From positions 21,001 through 85,000 of the forward strand of contig CAJNDS010000076.1 in NCBI GenBank assembly GCA_905221605.1: DNA of 64,000 nt, in the 5' to 3' direction. This DNA comes from Symbiodinium natans (taxonomy: Eukaryota > Sar > Dinophyceae > Suessiales > Symbiodiniaceae). The position numbers and the translations under genes were made by a program. Below the pieces are notes generated by a model. That model made no database searches. It was not told the origin of the DNA and was given only the letters and a program-made list of their open reading frames with translations. Position 1 is the stretch's first letter; every line of letters starts with the position of its first letter. Below are positions 43,571-54,511 of this stretch, piece after piece.

Positions 43571-44123
43571 GATGCCTTGGCGCGCTGCAGCCAGCCAGCA
43601 GTGGCTTGCTTGGATTCCTTTCCCCATCTTGCAGGTGCGCACGCCGAAACTCACTGAGCTGTTCTGCGTGACTTGAAGAGTTTTGGTTCCGAACCAAATC
43701 AATGTGGATGGAGACGCCATGGAGCCAACGAACAGGGTAAAACGATTGGCGCCCGTCCTGGCCGCCATGCTACATCTTCATAACTCGGAGCCCGGCAGCG
43801 ACATCGGTCGAGAAGGATTGTCATCAAACGTAACAGAGGAGATAATCCTCAGAGAATTACGCGTACAAGCGGGTACCTCTTTTTTTTTTCTCTCTCGCAT
43901 GACTCCTTTTGCCATGACTTCGATGCGGATGCTGTCATACATGGCATGATGTCCGGAGACCATTGGCCTAGGGCTGGCGATCTGAAGTACGAGGTGGGCG
44001 CGTCCGCTCTCTGTCGGCTCTGCCTATTGGACTCGAGATGCCTCGACTTGTCGAGGCAGCCTCGGGATGAGCCGCTGATCGGATCAATTCTCCGCGAACT
44101 GTGGAAAATGGGTGAGGCGCGGG

Positions 44124-44265
44124 AGTGACGGCAATGATCTCGCAACCACATCTGCAGGCGCTCCAAAGCTTTCATGCAAACCGAGTCATCTCCTTCGCGA
44201 CGGCAATATGGTTGCGGATCATTGCCGTCACGAAGGAGATGAATCGGTTTGCGTGAAAGCTTTGT
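44124..44265. repeat. Foldback with 45-nt arms
   Basis: Arms 44,163-44,207 and 44,221-44,265 are reverse complements with few mismatches, loop 13 nt. An alternative arm at 44,124-44,149 pairs with 44,209-44,231, so two hairpins compete. Confidence 0.9.
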
Positions 44266-44554
44266 CGCCGAATGATCGGCTGGCACCTGTGGCTGGCGTG
44301 ACTAAGTGGGGACCTGTTTTTTTTCGCATGGCGTCATCAGGACGTGCAAGAAGGCCCTGCATGGTACCGCAAAATGCTGCGCGAGGTGAAGAAACGTGGT
44401 CGGAGCATCTGTCAAGCCGTGAACTATTTAGCTATGGAGGCGAGCGGTGTCGCAAGAGGACTTGCTGCACTGGCTGCTGTGCAATGCTACGGTAAGGAAT
44501 ATTGAATTCTTCGACGTCCTGTACAGGTGTCCTCCACGGTTGGGTATGATGCAC

Positions 44555-44620
44555 CGATGTCGGTATCTATGCTTCGACTGCATCCAGTCGAAGCATACTC
44601 CGTAGAGATACCGACGTCGA
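44555..44620. repeat. Second foldback
   Basis: GATGTCGGTATCTATGC...GCTTCGACTG, a CATC loop, then CAGTCGAAGC...GAGATACCGACGTC. Stem broken by a ~9-nt bulge. Confidence 0.85.
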
Positions 44621-44627
44621 ATGCAAG

Positions 44628-44812
44628 TTGGCAACCTGCGTTCTCGGTCCCCAGCTGCGCGCAATCTTGTAATCCCTGTCATCTTGCTGGTCTATTCTTG
44701 CCAGGAGTGGTTACGACATTGTGGATAACAACCTGCATTCTCGGTCCCGAGGCTGCGCGCAATCTTGTAATCCCTGTCGTCTTGCTGGTCTATTCTTGCC
44801 AGGAGTGGATTA
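44628..44812. repeat. Two-copy ~95-bp direct repeat
   Basis: Both copies run from CAACCTGC through TCTCGGTCCC, GCTGCGCGCAATCTTGTAA to TCTTGCCAGGAGTGG. Confidence 0.85.
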
Positions 44813-44999
44813 TCCACGACGTCCTAACCCACGTCGTCCGGTTGCCAGTATAGTCAGACACCGACCCGGTAGCCACTGAGGATAGACACTGCCCCATAAC
44901 TCTGGAACCGGTTCCGTTCCAACACCTTTTTAACTACTAATAAGGGTATCATAGAAATATCAAGTTTGTTTTGTACCAAGATGACAGGCTTAGGGGCTG

Positions 45000-45095
45000 G
45001 GTTTAGGGTTTAGGGTTTAGGGTTTAGGGTTTAGGGTTTAGGGTTTAGGGTTTAGGGTTCAGGGTTTAGGGTTTAGGGTTTAGGGTTTAGGGTTT
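45000..45095. repeat. Interstitial telomere-type array
   Basis: About thirteen TTTAGGG copies, one TTCAGGG variant. Confidence 0.95.
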
Positions 45096-45234
45096 ATAAG
45101 GGTTTAGGGTGTAATGTTGGACCTTGTTTAGTAGGGGCCGCCTCTTTAAACTCAATCTGGCCGATTTATTCAGGATCCCCTGACTGTTTGCGGGTGCCTC
45201 TTTAAAGTCAAACGGTTCCCGAATTCCGGCAATT

Positions 45235-45995
45235 TTTTTAAAGACTTGGGGCTTGTTTCGGCCCGGAGGCTCCGGCTTAAAGCTGGGCCTTATGATTTTA
45301 AAGCCGGATGTGATTTTAAAGGCCGACCTCATCCATTCCAACCGGCCCGAAACCATTAATTCCCTTTAAGAAACCATTTGAAAAATTGGTTTTGTTCAAT
45401 CCGACAAAGGGGGTGGTCCAGGAGCCCCCTTCGGCCCTGAATAATGGCACTGATTTGGGGTCCTGTTTTATGTCAAGGCCCCGGGCCGGAGGCTCCGAAT
45501 TTGGATGCCTTGGTCTCTTGGCTTCAAGCCGGGCCTTATGATGTTACAGCCGGACCTTGTGATTTTAAAGGCCGACCTCATCCATTCCAACTGGCCCGAA
45601 ACCATTAATTCCCTTTAAGAAACCATTTGAAAAATTGGTTTCGTTCAATCCGACAAGGGGGTGGTCCAGGAGCCCCCTTCGGCCCCGAATAATGGCACTG
45701 ATTTGGGGTCCTGTTTTATGTCAAGGCCCCGGCCCGGAAGCTCCGAATTTGGATGCCTTGGTCTCTTGGCTTAAAGCCGGGCCTTATGATTTTAAAGCCG
45801 GATGTGATTTTAAAGGCCGACCTCATCCATTCCAACTGGCCCGAAACCATTAATTCCCTTTAAGAAACCATTTGAAAAATTGGTTTCGTTCAATCCGACA
45901 AGGGGGTGGTCCAGGAGCCCCCCTCGGCCCCGAATCGTGGCACTGCTTTGGGGTCTGTTTTATGTCAAGGCCTCGGCTCGGAGGCTACGAATTTG
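45235..45995. repeat. ~245-bp tandem satellite
   Basis: One partial and about three further copies. Markers CCCGAAACCATTAATTCCC at about 45,347, 45,595 and 45,841, then GGTGGTCCAGGAGCCCCC and TTTTAAAGGCCGACCTCATC. Confidence 0.9.
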
Positions 45996-46224
45996 GAAAA
46001 AGCCTATATATGGATTTCTTTTAAAATTATTTATATAAACTCATCCCGGATCCCTTTTCGACTCGCACGCATCCCTTTCAATTATATTAAGCTCATCCCT
46101 TTAAATTCATATGGATCCCTTTTAAATCTATCTAAACTCCTCCCTATTAAAATCATATAAACCCCCGGGGCCGTCTAATCAGGCCCCCATCCACGCCTCG
46201 ACTGTTCCCACATTAAACAGGATC

Positions 46225-46392
46225 CCACATTAGGGTTAGGGTTTAGGGTGTAGGGTCGAGGGTTAGGGTTTAGGGTTGAGGGTTAAGGTTTAGGGTTTGG
46301 GGTTTAGGGTTTAGGGTTTAGGGTTTAGGGTTTAAAGGTCTTGGGTCTAGGGTCTAGGGTCTAGGGTCTAGGGTCTAGGGTCTATGGTCTAG
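46225..46392. repeat. Degenerate telomere-type array
   Basis: TTTAGGG and TTAGGG variants, then a run of GTCTAGG heptamers (46,345-46,398), i.e. a homogenised variant repeat. Confidence 0.9.
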
Positions 46393-46424
46393 GGTCTAGG
46401 GCTGCCAAAGGGGGGCCCGGAACG

Positions 46425-46500
46425 CTTGGAACCGTAACAAAACAGCTTGGAACCGTAACAGAACACCCTGGAACCGTAACAGAACAGCCTGGAACCGCAA
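46425..46500. repeat. ~25-bp GGAACCGTAACAGAAC repeat
   Basis: Four copies of GGAACCGTAACA with CAGAACA-like linkers, followed by C-rich sequence (46,500-46,575). Confidence 0.85.
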
Positions 46501-46904
46501 TGTCCGCCCCCCGCGCCCGCCGCGTCCCCACCCCTCCCCCACCAACCCCCCACCCCCCCGTCCCCACCCCCCCACCCCATACTACGACCAAAAAAGTATT
46601 ATTACAACCAAAAACCGGGATGTCACAACTGCTGTCGGTTTGAGGGCAAACCAGAAACCGTGATATCACAACCCGCTTATTAAGGTTACAAGTTACCAAC
46701 ATTCCAAACCAGAGTTGGGGTCCTTACAGAACACCAAGCAACTTTGAAAACATCTGCAGTTGTGATATCCCTCATCTGCTTAGACCCTGTCCTCCCTGGG
46801 TTGCCTAAACCCTATCAGCGCTGCGAGGCCACGTCTTAGAGATGCCCAGAGGCAAAAGCACAGCTGCAGATTTTGCAGAGAGCGTTCGATGCCACAAGAG
46901 GCTT

Positions 46905-47450
46905 TCGCTGATTTTACATGTGATTGCCCAGTGATTTTGTGGTTTCATCATGACTTTTATCATACTTTTATGTGTTGTGGGCCACAGAATTCCCTACACC
47001 AGGAGCTTGCATAAATGAATTTTCTTCGTTTCTGCAGCATTGATTGTTTTCATATGTGATTACGCACTGATTTCATGGTTTTCTCCTGATTATTATGTGT
47101 TGCGGGCCACAGAATTCCCTACACCAGGAGCTTGTATAAATGAATTTACTTCGTTTCTGCAGCATTGATTGTTTTCATATGTGATTACGCACTGATTTCA
47201 TGGTTTTCTCCGGATTATTATGTGTTGCGGGCCACAGAATTCCCTACACCAGGAGCTTGTATAAATGAATTTACTTCGTTTCTGCACCATTGATTGTTTT
47301 CATATGTGATTACGCACTGATTTCATGGTTTTCTCCTGATTATTATGTGTTGCGGGCCACAGAATTCCCTTCACCAGGAGCTTGTAAAAATGAATTTACT
47401 TCGTTTCTGCAGCATTGACGGCTTTCAAAGGTGATTGCCCAATGATTTCG
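46905..47450. repeat. 125-bp tandem satellite
   Basis: More than four copies. GCCACAGAATTCCCT starts at 46,981, 47,106, 47,231 and 47,356, an exact 125-nt spacing, with TGATTGTTTTCATATGTGAT in most units. Confidence 0.95.
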
Positions 47451-47618
47451 TGGTTTTCGCAAGCTTTTTATCTTTTCATGCGCCAGAATGGCCTCCGGTT
47501 GAGATATCCACCAACATGCAAGGCACTGGTTGTGCTATCCGCGTTCTCAGGCCTCCTCAGTTGTAATAACCACTCGCTTGGTTTTGGTGTTTTCCAATTG
47601 GTTGTGTTATCCTTTAAT

Positions 47619-47850
47619 CTCCCCCCCCCCCCCCCCCCCCCACCCCACCCAGACCTCTTCTGGCCCAAGTCCAGGTTTCGGGCTCGAAACCCCCAACCCC
47701 CCCCACCCCCACCCCCCCGCCCCCACCCCCCGCCCACCCCCCGACCCGAAAGGTTGCTTGACGGGAGAGGGGGAAGCGGACTGCGTGTACCCCTGGTTGA
47801 AATCTGTATTACTACCCACCCCCACCCATCAGCGGCATCATTGGGCGGGG
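47619..47850. repeat. C-rich low-complexity tract
   Basis: Poly-C run of about 22 nt, then CCCCACCCC-type sequence to about 47,750. Glycine- and proline-rich ORFs here are artefacts. Confidence 0.9.
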
Positions 47851-48920
47851 GGGGGCAACAGCATCAGTAACATCATTAGCACTGCGCATGCGATGTTGCA
47901 ATGTTCCTTTTTCGTTGTAATGGTTCCTAATTTGTCGCTTGGAAGGTTGGTTCCGGAACTGTTGTCTCGGTTCCCATAGATCCTGGAACCAGAGGCTCGC
48001 TGCCAACATAACCGAACACCAGGACGACTTGGGTAACAACTCCTGGCAAGAATTGGTTGACGTAAAGTGTTCGACGGCGTTGACACATGCGTCTTGTCCT
48101 GGTCATGTGAGTCATGTATAGCCTCTGTCCGCTTGTTTGGCCGAGCTGCTGCGACTACGGCGTAGAAAAATTAGATGCCGCTGTATATACGTTTCTTTGT
48201 GTTGCTGGGAGTCAAGCAGTTTCACCTGTAGCTGGCGACTCGGACCCCGCTGGATACTATTTGTGCTAGCGTGCGAAACGGACGCGGGACAGTGACGTCC
48301 GACTTCTGTTTGATGTGTGTCGGTAGTTGCGATCTCTGAGCAATTCTGGGACGACCGTATTGATGCTTCGCAGTGTTTCTCTGCTGTGTGCTTTGTCTGC
48401 AGGTCAGACGCTTGCCATGGACCTTGCGTCGGAGTAGACGAAGGCGAGTCCCTGTGAAGCATGGTGTGACATCCGCTGCAACGTTCCTTGAGACTCTGCT
48501 TCAGGCTTTGCTTGCCGTCCTGAGTGCGTAGGAGCATTTCTTCGGTCTCATCTCACATATGTCCAATGTTTATGTAGAGTGTTCGGAGCAGTGCGAAGAG
48601 TGCGCAGAAAATGCCACGGCGACATAGGAAAGTGACGAGGAGCTAAGTCAGGAAGACGGTAGTCGACTGCACATAAGAGATTGAACGCATGCCTTCGCTC
48701 TTGCAGAAATTTGCACGTTGCCTTGCAGTCTTGTACATCATGAACTATTATTAGCCATGCTGACAGGCGAAGCTCTTGCACGTCCTGCGCAATGTTCCGT
48801 TTGAACCGTGCGAAACGAAAACCTCTTTTCCGCCCGCGCGCCGACGTTTCGTTGATTTCGCGTTATATCTGCGTTATGGGTGACTGCTTCCCGCGTTCGG
48901 GTTCGTGGGTCCTATCAGGT
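47851..48920. other. No gene recognised
   Basis: Two minus-strand ORFs (48,112-48,537 and 48,548-48,781) have mixed composition, but no motif, second copy or splice support. I leave them uncalled. Confidence 0.3.
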
Positions 48921-49094
48921 TTTTTTTTTTTGTAAACTCTAGGCGCGCCTTCAACCTCAAAAGCGACAGTGTTGTGTAAACCCTAGCGTGCCTTCAACCT
49001 CCGGAACAAAGATCCTTTCAAATCCTTGAATTCCTTAAGCCTGCAAAATTTTCAGCAGAGGAGAAGGCAAGGTTTCTTTAAATTAACAAGAGGC

Positions 49095-49440
49095 CCCGTT
49101 CAGGGGGTTGGCGCCTAGGCGCTCAGGAGCTTAGGAGCTTAGGGTTTAGGGTAGGAGCTTAAGAGCTTAGCAGCTTAGGAGCTTAGGAGCTTAGGAGCTT
49201 AGGAGCTTAAGGTTTAGGGTTTTGGGTTTAGGGTTTAGGCGCTTAGGCGCCTAGTAGGAGCTGAGGGTTTAAGGTTTAGGGTTTAAGGGTTTGGGGGGTA
49301 TACAGGCGCTTAGGAGCTTAGGAGCTGAGGGTTTTAGGTTTAGGGTGCAAGATGGTGCAGGTGTTTAGGGGGTACGTGCTTAGGAGCATAGGAGCTGAAG
49401 GTTTAGGGTTGAGGGTTTAGGGGATTAAGGGTTAAGGGCT
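49095..49440. repeat. Telomere-derived GGAGCTTA / TTTAGGG array
   Basis: Runs of TTAGGAGC octamers interleaved with TTTAGGG and GCGCTTAGG variants. Confidence 0.9.
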
Positions 49441-49444
49441 TCTC

Positions 49445-51110
49445 CCGGGCCCTCCGTAAAATCCTTAAAATCCTTAAAAGTTTAAATGGCTTCTCCTTTA
49501 AATTTTTTTGGGATTTTAAGGATTTTTCAAAATTTAAATGGTTTGGACCGGCCCCGGGCCCCTCCCCAAACCATTTAAGTTTTTAAACATCCTTAAACTC
49601 CTTAAAAGCTTTAATGGCCGGCCTTGTAAAATTTTTTTAATGGGTTTTAAAGAATATATGGCTTTTTGAAAATTTAAAAGGCCGATTTAAAAAACTTCGA
49701 AGGCCGGTTTAAATTTTTTAAAAGGCCGTAAAATCCTTAAAATCCTTAAGACGCTTAAAATTTTAAATGGCCGGCCTTTAAAAACTTTAAGGATTTTAAG
49801 GGTTTTAAGGCTTTTTAAAGATTTAAGAGGCCGATTTAAAAATCTAAAAAGGTCGGTTTAAATTTTTAAAAGGCCGTAAAATCCTTAAAATATTTAAAAC
49901 CCTTAAAACCCTTAACTTTTGTAATGGCTGGCCTTTTAATATTTTAAGGATTTCAAGGATTTTTAAAGATTTTAGAATATTAAAAAAAACTTAAAGGGTT
50001 TGGACCGGCCCCGGGCCCCTCCCCAAACCATTTAAATTTTTATAAATCCTTAAAATCCTTAAGATTTTTAAATGGCCTTCCTTTTAAAATCTGAAGGATT
50101 TTAAAGATTTTAAAGAATTTAAAAAATTTAAAAGGGTTTGGACCGGCCGCGGGCCCCTCCCCAAACCATTTAAATTTTTGAAAATCCTGAAAGTCCTTAA
50201 AATTTTAAACGGCCGGCTTTTTACAGTTTTGAGGATTTTAAGGATTGTAAGTTTTTTAAAAATATAAAAGGCCGATCAAAAAAATTAAAAGGCAGATTTA
50301 CATTTTTAAAAGGCCGTAAAATCCTTAACATCCTTAAAACCCTTAAAATTTTAAATGGCCGGCCTTTAAAATTTTAGGGATTTTAAGGGTTTTTAAAGAT
50401 TTTAAAGAATTTAGACAATTTAAAGGGTTTGGACCGGCCGCGGGCCCCTCCCCAAACCATTTAATTTTTTAAAAATCCTTAAAATCCGTAAAATCCTTAA
50501 AAATTTTCATGGCAGGCCTTTTAAAATTCTCAGGATTTTAAGGTTCTTAAGGCTTTTCAACATCTAAAAGGCCGATGTAAAAATTTAAAAGGCCGTAAAA
50601 TCCTTAAAATCCTTACAACCCTTAACATTTTTAATGGCAGGCCTTTTAAAATTTTTTGAGGAATTTAATGATTTTAAAGATTTTCAAGATTGTAAAAAAC
50701 TTAAAGGGTTTGGACCGGCCCCGGGCCCCTCCCCAAACCATTTAAATTTTTTAAAAATCCTTAAAACCCTCAACATCCTTAACATTTAAGAATGGCCGGC
50801 CTTTCAAAAATCTTTAAGGCTTTTAAGGAGTTTAAGGCTTTTAAGGCTTTTAATAATTCAACAAGGCCGATTAATAAACTTTTAAATGGCCGGCCTTTTA
50901 AAATCTTAAGGATTTTAAGGATTTAAGGCTTTTTAAGAATTTAGAAGGCCGATTTAAAAATTTAAAGCGCCGTAAAAGCCTTAAAATCCTGAAAATCCTT
51001 AAAATTTTGAATGGCGTCCCCTTTAAAATTTTAAGGATTTTAAGGATCTTACGGAGTTTAAGGCTTTATAAAATTGAAAAGGCCGATTTAGAAACTTAAA
51101 AGGCCAAAAC
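49445..51110. repeat. AT-rich satellite with conserved GC-rich cores
   Basis: Composed of CCTTAAAATCC, GGATTTTAAGG and GGCCGATTTAAAAA phrases. Five times a GC-rich core GTTTGGACCGGCC...CCCCTCCCCAAACC appears (about 49,541, 49,999, 50,128, 50,427, 50,708), with GTTTGG and CCAAAC at its ends as a short inverted repeat. Confidence 0.9.
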
Positions 51111-51184
51111 CTATCTCTTAATAGCCAAGACAAGTGCCGTACCAAATAGACCCTAAAGGCCCTAAAGGTCTTTCGTACATATAT

Positions 51185-51217
51185 AGAGAGAGAGAGAGAT
51201 ATATATATATATATATT
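51185..51217. repeat. (GA)n(AT)n microsatellite
   Basis: GAGAGA then ATATAT immediately upstream of the retroelement fragment. Confidence 0.9.
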
Positions 51218-52464
51218 CCGGCGCCGCAGTCGGCTTTCACGACTGGAAGTTCAGGACCCAGGCTCGTGTACTACAACACCGTGAACGCATGAGACGCGAG
51301 CTGACTAAGGATCTTCGTATGCCGAACGGCAGAGGCAGGATGGACCAGCTGGTGGTTACTTCCAGATCCTCGGACAGCGTCCCGGAAACTCCGGAGAGGC
51401 CGAGAAGTCGCCAGGGAGGACATTGTCCTCAGGCCCAGGCAGACACTGCTGGAGTCCCTGCACAACCTGCAGATACTGCAGAGGCATCGGCTCGTGAGAC
51501 TCAGATTGACATGAGCGAACGCGCGTCTCGAGTCCTGGAGGGATTGCGCGCAGATGCTTTCCTGATCGCTCGTGACATAGGCTTAGAACGACTAAGCAAA
51601 CATGATGGCATAGATCATCTGATTGAGGTCATCCAGAAGCACGTTTTCCACGACAAAGGTTCCGAGTTGGACAACAGCGAGATGGACACCGTGCTCTCCT
51701 ACATTGGTCGTAGGAAGAGATGGTGGATCACATTGCGAGAACTTGACCCCATGAGTCTTACTATCTCTGAACCTACGAGAGCCAATCTATTCCTTGAGTT
51801 ATCTGGACTAACGAAGTCTGAACAGTTGATGATTAAAGCAGCCGCTAAGGAAGAGACCGTTGAGGAATACGCTCGTGTTCTCACACGACACCATTGTGGG
51901 TCAATCTCAGCGAAAGACTTCGCGAGGATTCGTCGAACTCGACGAGAGGGTAACGGTAGAAAGTACCCATGGTATAATTCCTCACAGCCTCGACTCCCAT
52001 ACGCCAGTGCTTCTCCACTCACGAAAGCGAGGTACGGATATCGTTCGTCTGAACATGACTATGATGGTTTTCCTCAAGATGAGACTTGGTGGAATGAGTC
52101 TGATGGTTGGAATGGGTAGTAAGCCTTAGCGCAAGCAGATGCAGGCCTAGACTACGCAGAAGCCGTACAACTAGCCTATGCAGCCCGAACAGCCTTCTTC
52201 CACTTATCAAAAGGATACACAGGCAAGGGCAAAGGCTTCGGTAAGGGCAAGCTCGTAGAATGGCTGCTTAACGTGAAGTCGAAATGTCTTCGATGTGGCG
52301 CGATTGGTCATTGGGCAGGAGATAAAGAATGCCGTTTCAGGAGCAATGAACGACCTCCATCCATTCCCAAGCCTGCGCCGCCTGCTGCGCCAGGCCCCGG
52401 AGCTGCCTTCATGGCTGAAACGGCCAACCACGAAGACGTCGAACCTTTCCACTTGAACAGTTGA
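51217..52464 (+). pseudogene. Copia-type retroelement Gag with two tandem internal stops
   Basis: One frame is open from the AT repeat through 52,119 and again from 52,123 to 52,464, broken only by adjacent TAG TAA at 52,117-52,122. N-terminus reads SGAAVGFHDWKFRTQARV, the usual Gag entry of dinoflagellate copia-type elements. A helical body with RRRWW-like GRRKRWW follows, then an Ala-rich AEAVQLAYAARTAFF, a GKGKGFGKGK basic run and a zinc knuckle CLRCGAIGHWAGDKEC (CX2CX4HX6C). The first Met is 51,289. Apart from the stops the frame is intact, so the lesion is probably young. Confidence 0.75.
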
Positions 52465-52586
52465 TGAACCGTCGCCCACATGATTCCCAGCTTACACCGC
52501 GCAGCAGATTGGTCCTATCGCGACCACAGCCCCAAGGGTCATAGCGCCCGCAACCGCCCGAAAAAGTCGGAGTAATCAAGCCCGTA

Positions 52587-52794
52587 TGTCCGATGCGCCC
52601 CCAGTAGGTGCCTCCACTGTTTTCCAATTCGGACGCCGCAAAGGCTTGACTCGGGGCCAGGTCATTCACCACTACCCATCGTATTATAAATGGGGTAGAG
52701 AACACAAGGGACCGAGCAAGGGACTCGCAGACTTCGTAGATATCCCAGGCAACAGCATCATTCGCATCCGCGGCGCCGAGATCGCGTATCCTTA
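52587..52794 (+). pseudogene. Retroelement linker domain (FGxxKG type)
   Basis: Reads VFQFGRRKGLTRGQVIHHYP then SYYKWGREHKGPSKGLADF, a small domain often found between Gag and protease in dinoflagellate copia-like elements (from general knowledge). It stops at TAA 52,792-52,794 and is disconnected from Gag by stops at 52,462-52,467. Confidence 0.5.
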
Positions 52795-52829
52795 AAGACC
52801 TTCTTGTTGTCAACATCCATGAAGTTTCT

Positions 52830-53215
52830 GGTGTCTTCGCTATATTGGACGAAGGACGCAATAGCGCCGTCCATAGTGACGAGTGGGCTAGACGAACTGA
52901 GGTAAACTTAGAGTCCTTAGGGTTCTCCTGAAGTTCAAAGGCTTCAAAGGACTTTTCAGGAAGTGCTCATCTCTATTGTCACCGTCGAAGGGAGGAGATT
53001 GCCCGGTGTATTGGATTCTCACGAAATCCCTGGACATGCCCCGCTTCGTCTGTCCATCCATGCACAGGCGAAACTTCGCTTAACCAAGATAGTGCATGAA
53101 GGTCTTGCGTTCGTGAACCCCCCAACAATCCCGAGCACAGACTCGAGTTGAAGCTGCGTCGTACTCATGATAGCGGATTGTTAGCTATTGACATTTCGTC
53201 GGGACTGAGAGACGG
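52830..53215 (+). pseudogene. Retropepsin-like protease remnant
   Basis: First part reads FAILDEGRNSAVHSDEWARR, the active-site region of the DEGxNS protease type of these elements. After a stop at 52,929 and a frame change comes GVLDSHEIPGHAPLRLSIHA, a hydrophobic strand and, after another break near 53,150, HDSGLLAIDIS. Gag, linker and protease are in element order, but integrase and reverse transcriptase are not visible downstream, so this is a 5' fragment. Confidence 0.55.
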
Positions 53216-53860
53216 CAAGCCGCCTCAATGTGTCAGGGAGTTTGAGTCCGAACCCCCCGCTCAATTTCCAGGTCATGGAACTTGCTTCGTTGGTCATCCC
53301 GCCGCTGATTTTTACGATCAAGACGGACATGGAGTTGGAAGCTTTGCGACGGGCCACAGAGCCCAAGACCGGAAAACCAGCCCCGTGCAGCATAAGGGCA
53401 AAGGAAGGGGGCCGGTGTAATGGGAAGCTTTATGCGCAGAGTGCCAGGGGACCTACAATCCATGCAGACACGTGCCACGAGCCGTCGTACCGGTGTCCTT
53501 AGGGCGGCGCGCCCTCGCCGCCAGAGTCTATCCAACGTCACAGGCGAAAGGCCCTTTCCCGGCACGGCCCAATGAGAATAACCTTTTGCTTGTTTGTTTG
53601 TCGTTTGTTTGTCTGACAAGGAGTCGATGTGACTCGGAGATAAGTCGGGTGTCAAATTCCACCTAGTCGAGACCGAACAGTGTACAGCCGAGGTCACATC
53701 TCCTAAATTAAACTCGAACTCCTTTAGCGTAGGGCCCAAACCCAACTCCCTTAATCAAAGGGCAGATATTGCACTTCTTTACCTACTCCGCAGGCCTTGA
53801 GCTCAGCCTTAAGTGCCAGAAAAGTGTGCTACGCAATTACTGCTCTTCCCCGCTCCCTCA
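53216..53860. other. Right end of the 13.8-kb insertion, no gene recognised
   Basis: Short ORFs only; a TTTGTTTGTTTGTC stretch near 53,590-53,615. No reverse transcriptase motif in any frame that I could see. Confidence 0.4.
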
Positions 53861-54511
53861 AAACCCTAAAACCTTGAGCCGGGAATTGAAGAAGTTCCTG
53901 TGACATGCTACTGCTCCTAGGACCCCTCAAGATTCCCTTGGAGACCATGGTTGAGAGTTTTATTTAGGTTTCTAGGTTTAGGGTTTGTAGTGTTTAGGGT
54001 CTAAGGTTGAGAGTTTTGGTTTTACGTAAGAGGCGGTGCGGTTACGGGGTTATGGGGTTATGGTTGTGTAGGGTATCGGAATCATTCGGAGGGTCATTTT
54101 GAGACGAAACCTGCTCTCTGTAGAGTTGGCGGGCCCCTAAACCCTCAACCCTAAACCCTAAACCCTCAACCCTAAACCCTCAACCCTCAACCCTCAGCAC
54201 GAATCCCTTGAACCATCCACGGTGGCGCACCTCATCTGCAACCTCTGCATTAACTCCCAAGCTCGGCTACAACGCTTTGTGGATTCAGACTCGGCACCCT
54301 TTTAGCTCTTCCTCGGCATTTAGGAGGGTTTTTGACGGTTTCTTCATCATGGGGCCGCTACGTTTTCAGCCTTTTGTAGTAGAACCATCCTCGACCCGGT
54401 TTTTTCCCCCCCAAAAGAGCCCTCGCCGACTCAGAGCGCCACCCCCGAGACGAGACCTGCGCGACCCGTTCCCCCGCATGCACCACCGTGGGGCACCCGG
54501 AAATCCGCCAG
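53861..54511. other. LRR inter-cassette intron, continuation after the insertion
   Basis: Matches 11,500-12,190: GAAGAAGTTCCTGTGACATG, GGAGACCATGGTTGAGAG, a short CCCTAAACCCTCAACC array at about 54,138-54,197, then the conserved stretch to the next acceptor. Confidence 0.65.

Larger units (their letters stand above)
40071..53860. other. 13.8-kb patchwork insertion in an LRR-gene intron
   Basis: Absent from unit 1. Contains GA-rich DNA, several unrelated satellites, foldbacks, TTTAGGG arrays in the opposite orientation to those of the LRR introns, AT-rich tracts and a retroelement fragment. Both junctions lie within CCCTAAA-type sequence. Could be a true insertion of subtelomere-like DNA or an assembly join between two arrays. 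Confidence 0.7.

Noticed and set aside
42575-47450. CRISPR-like look of regularly spaced repeats
   Set aside because: The DNA between repeats is itself repeated (tandem satellites), spacers are not unique and the genome is eukaryotic.
48112-48781. Minus-strand ORFs of 141 and 77 codons
   Set aside because: No motif, no second copy, no splice support; chance ORFs of this size are expected.
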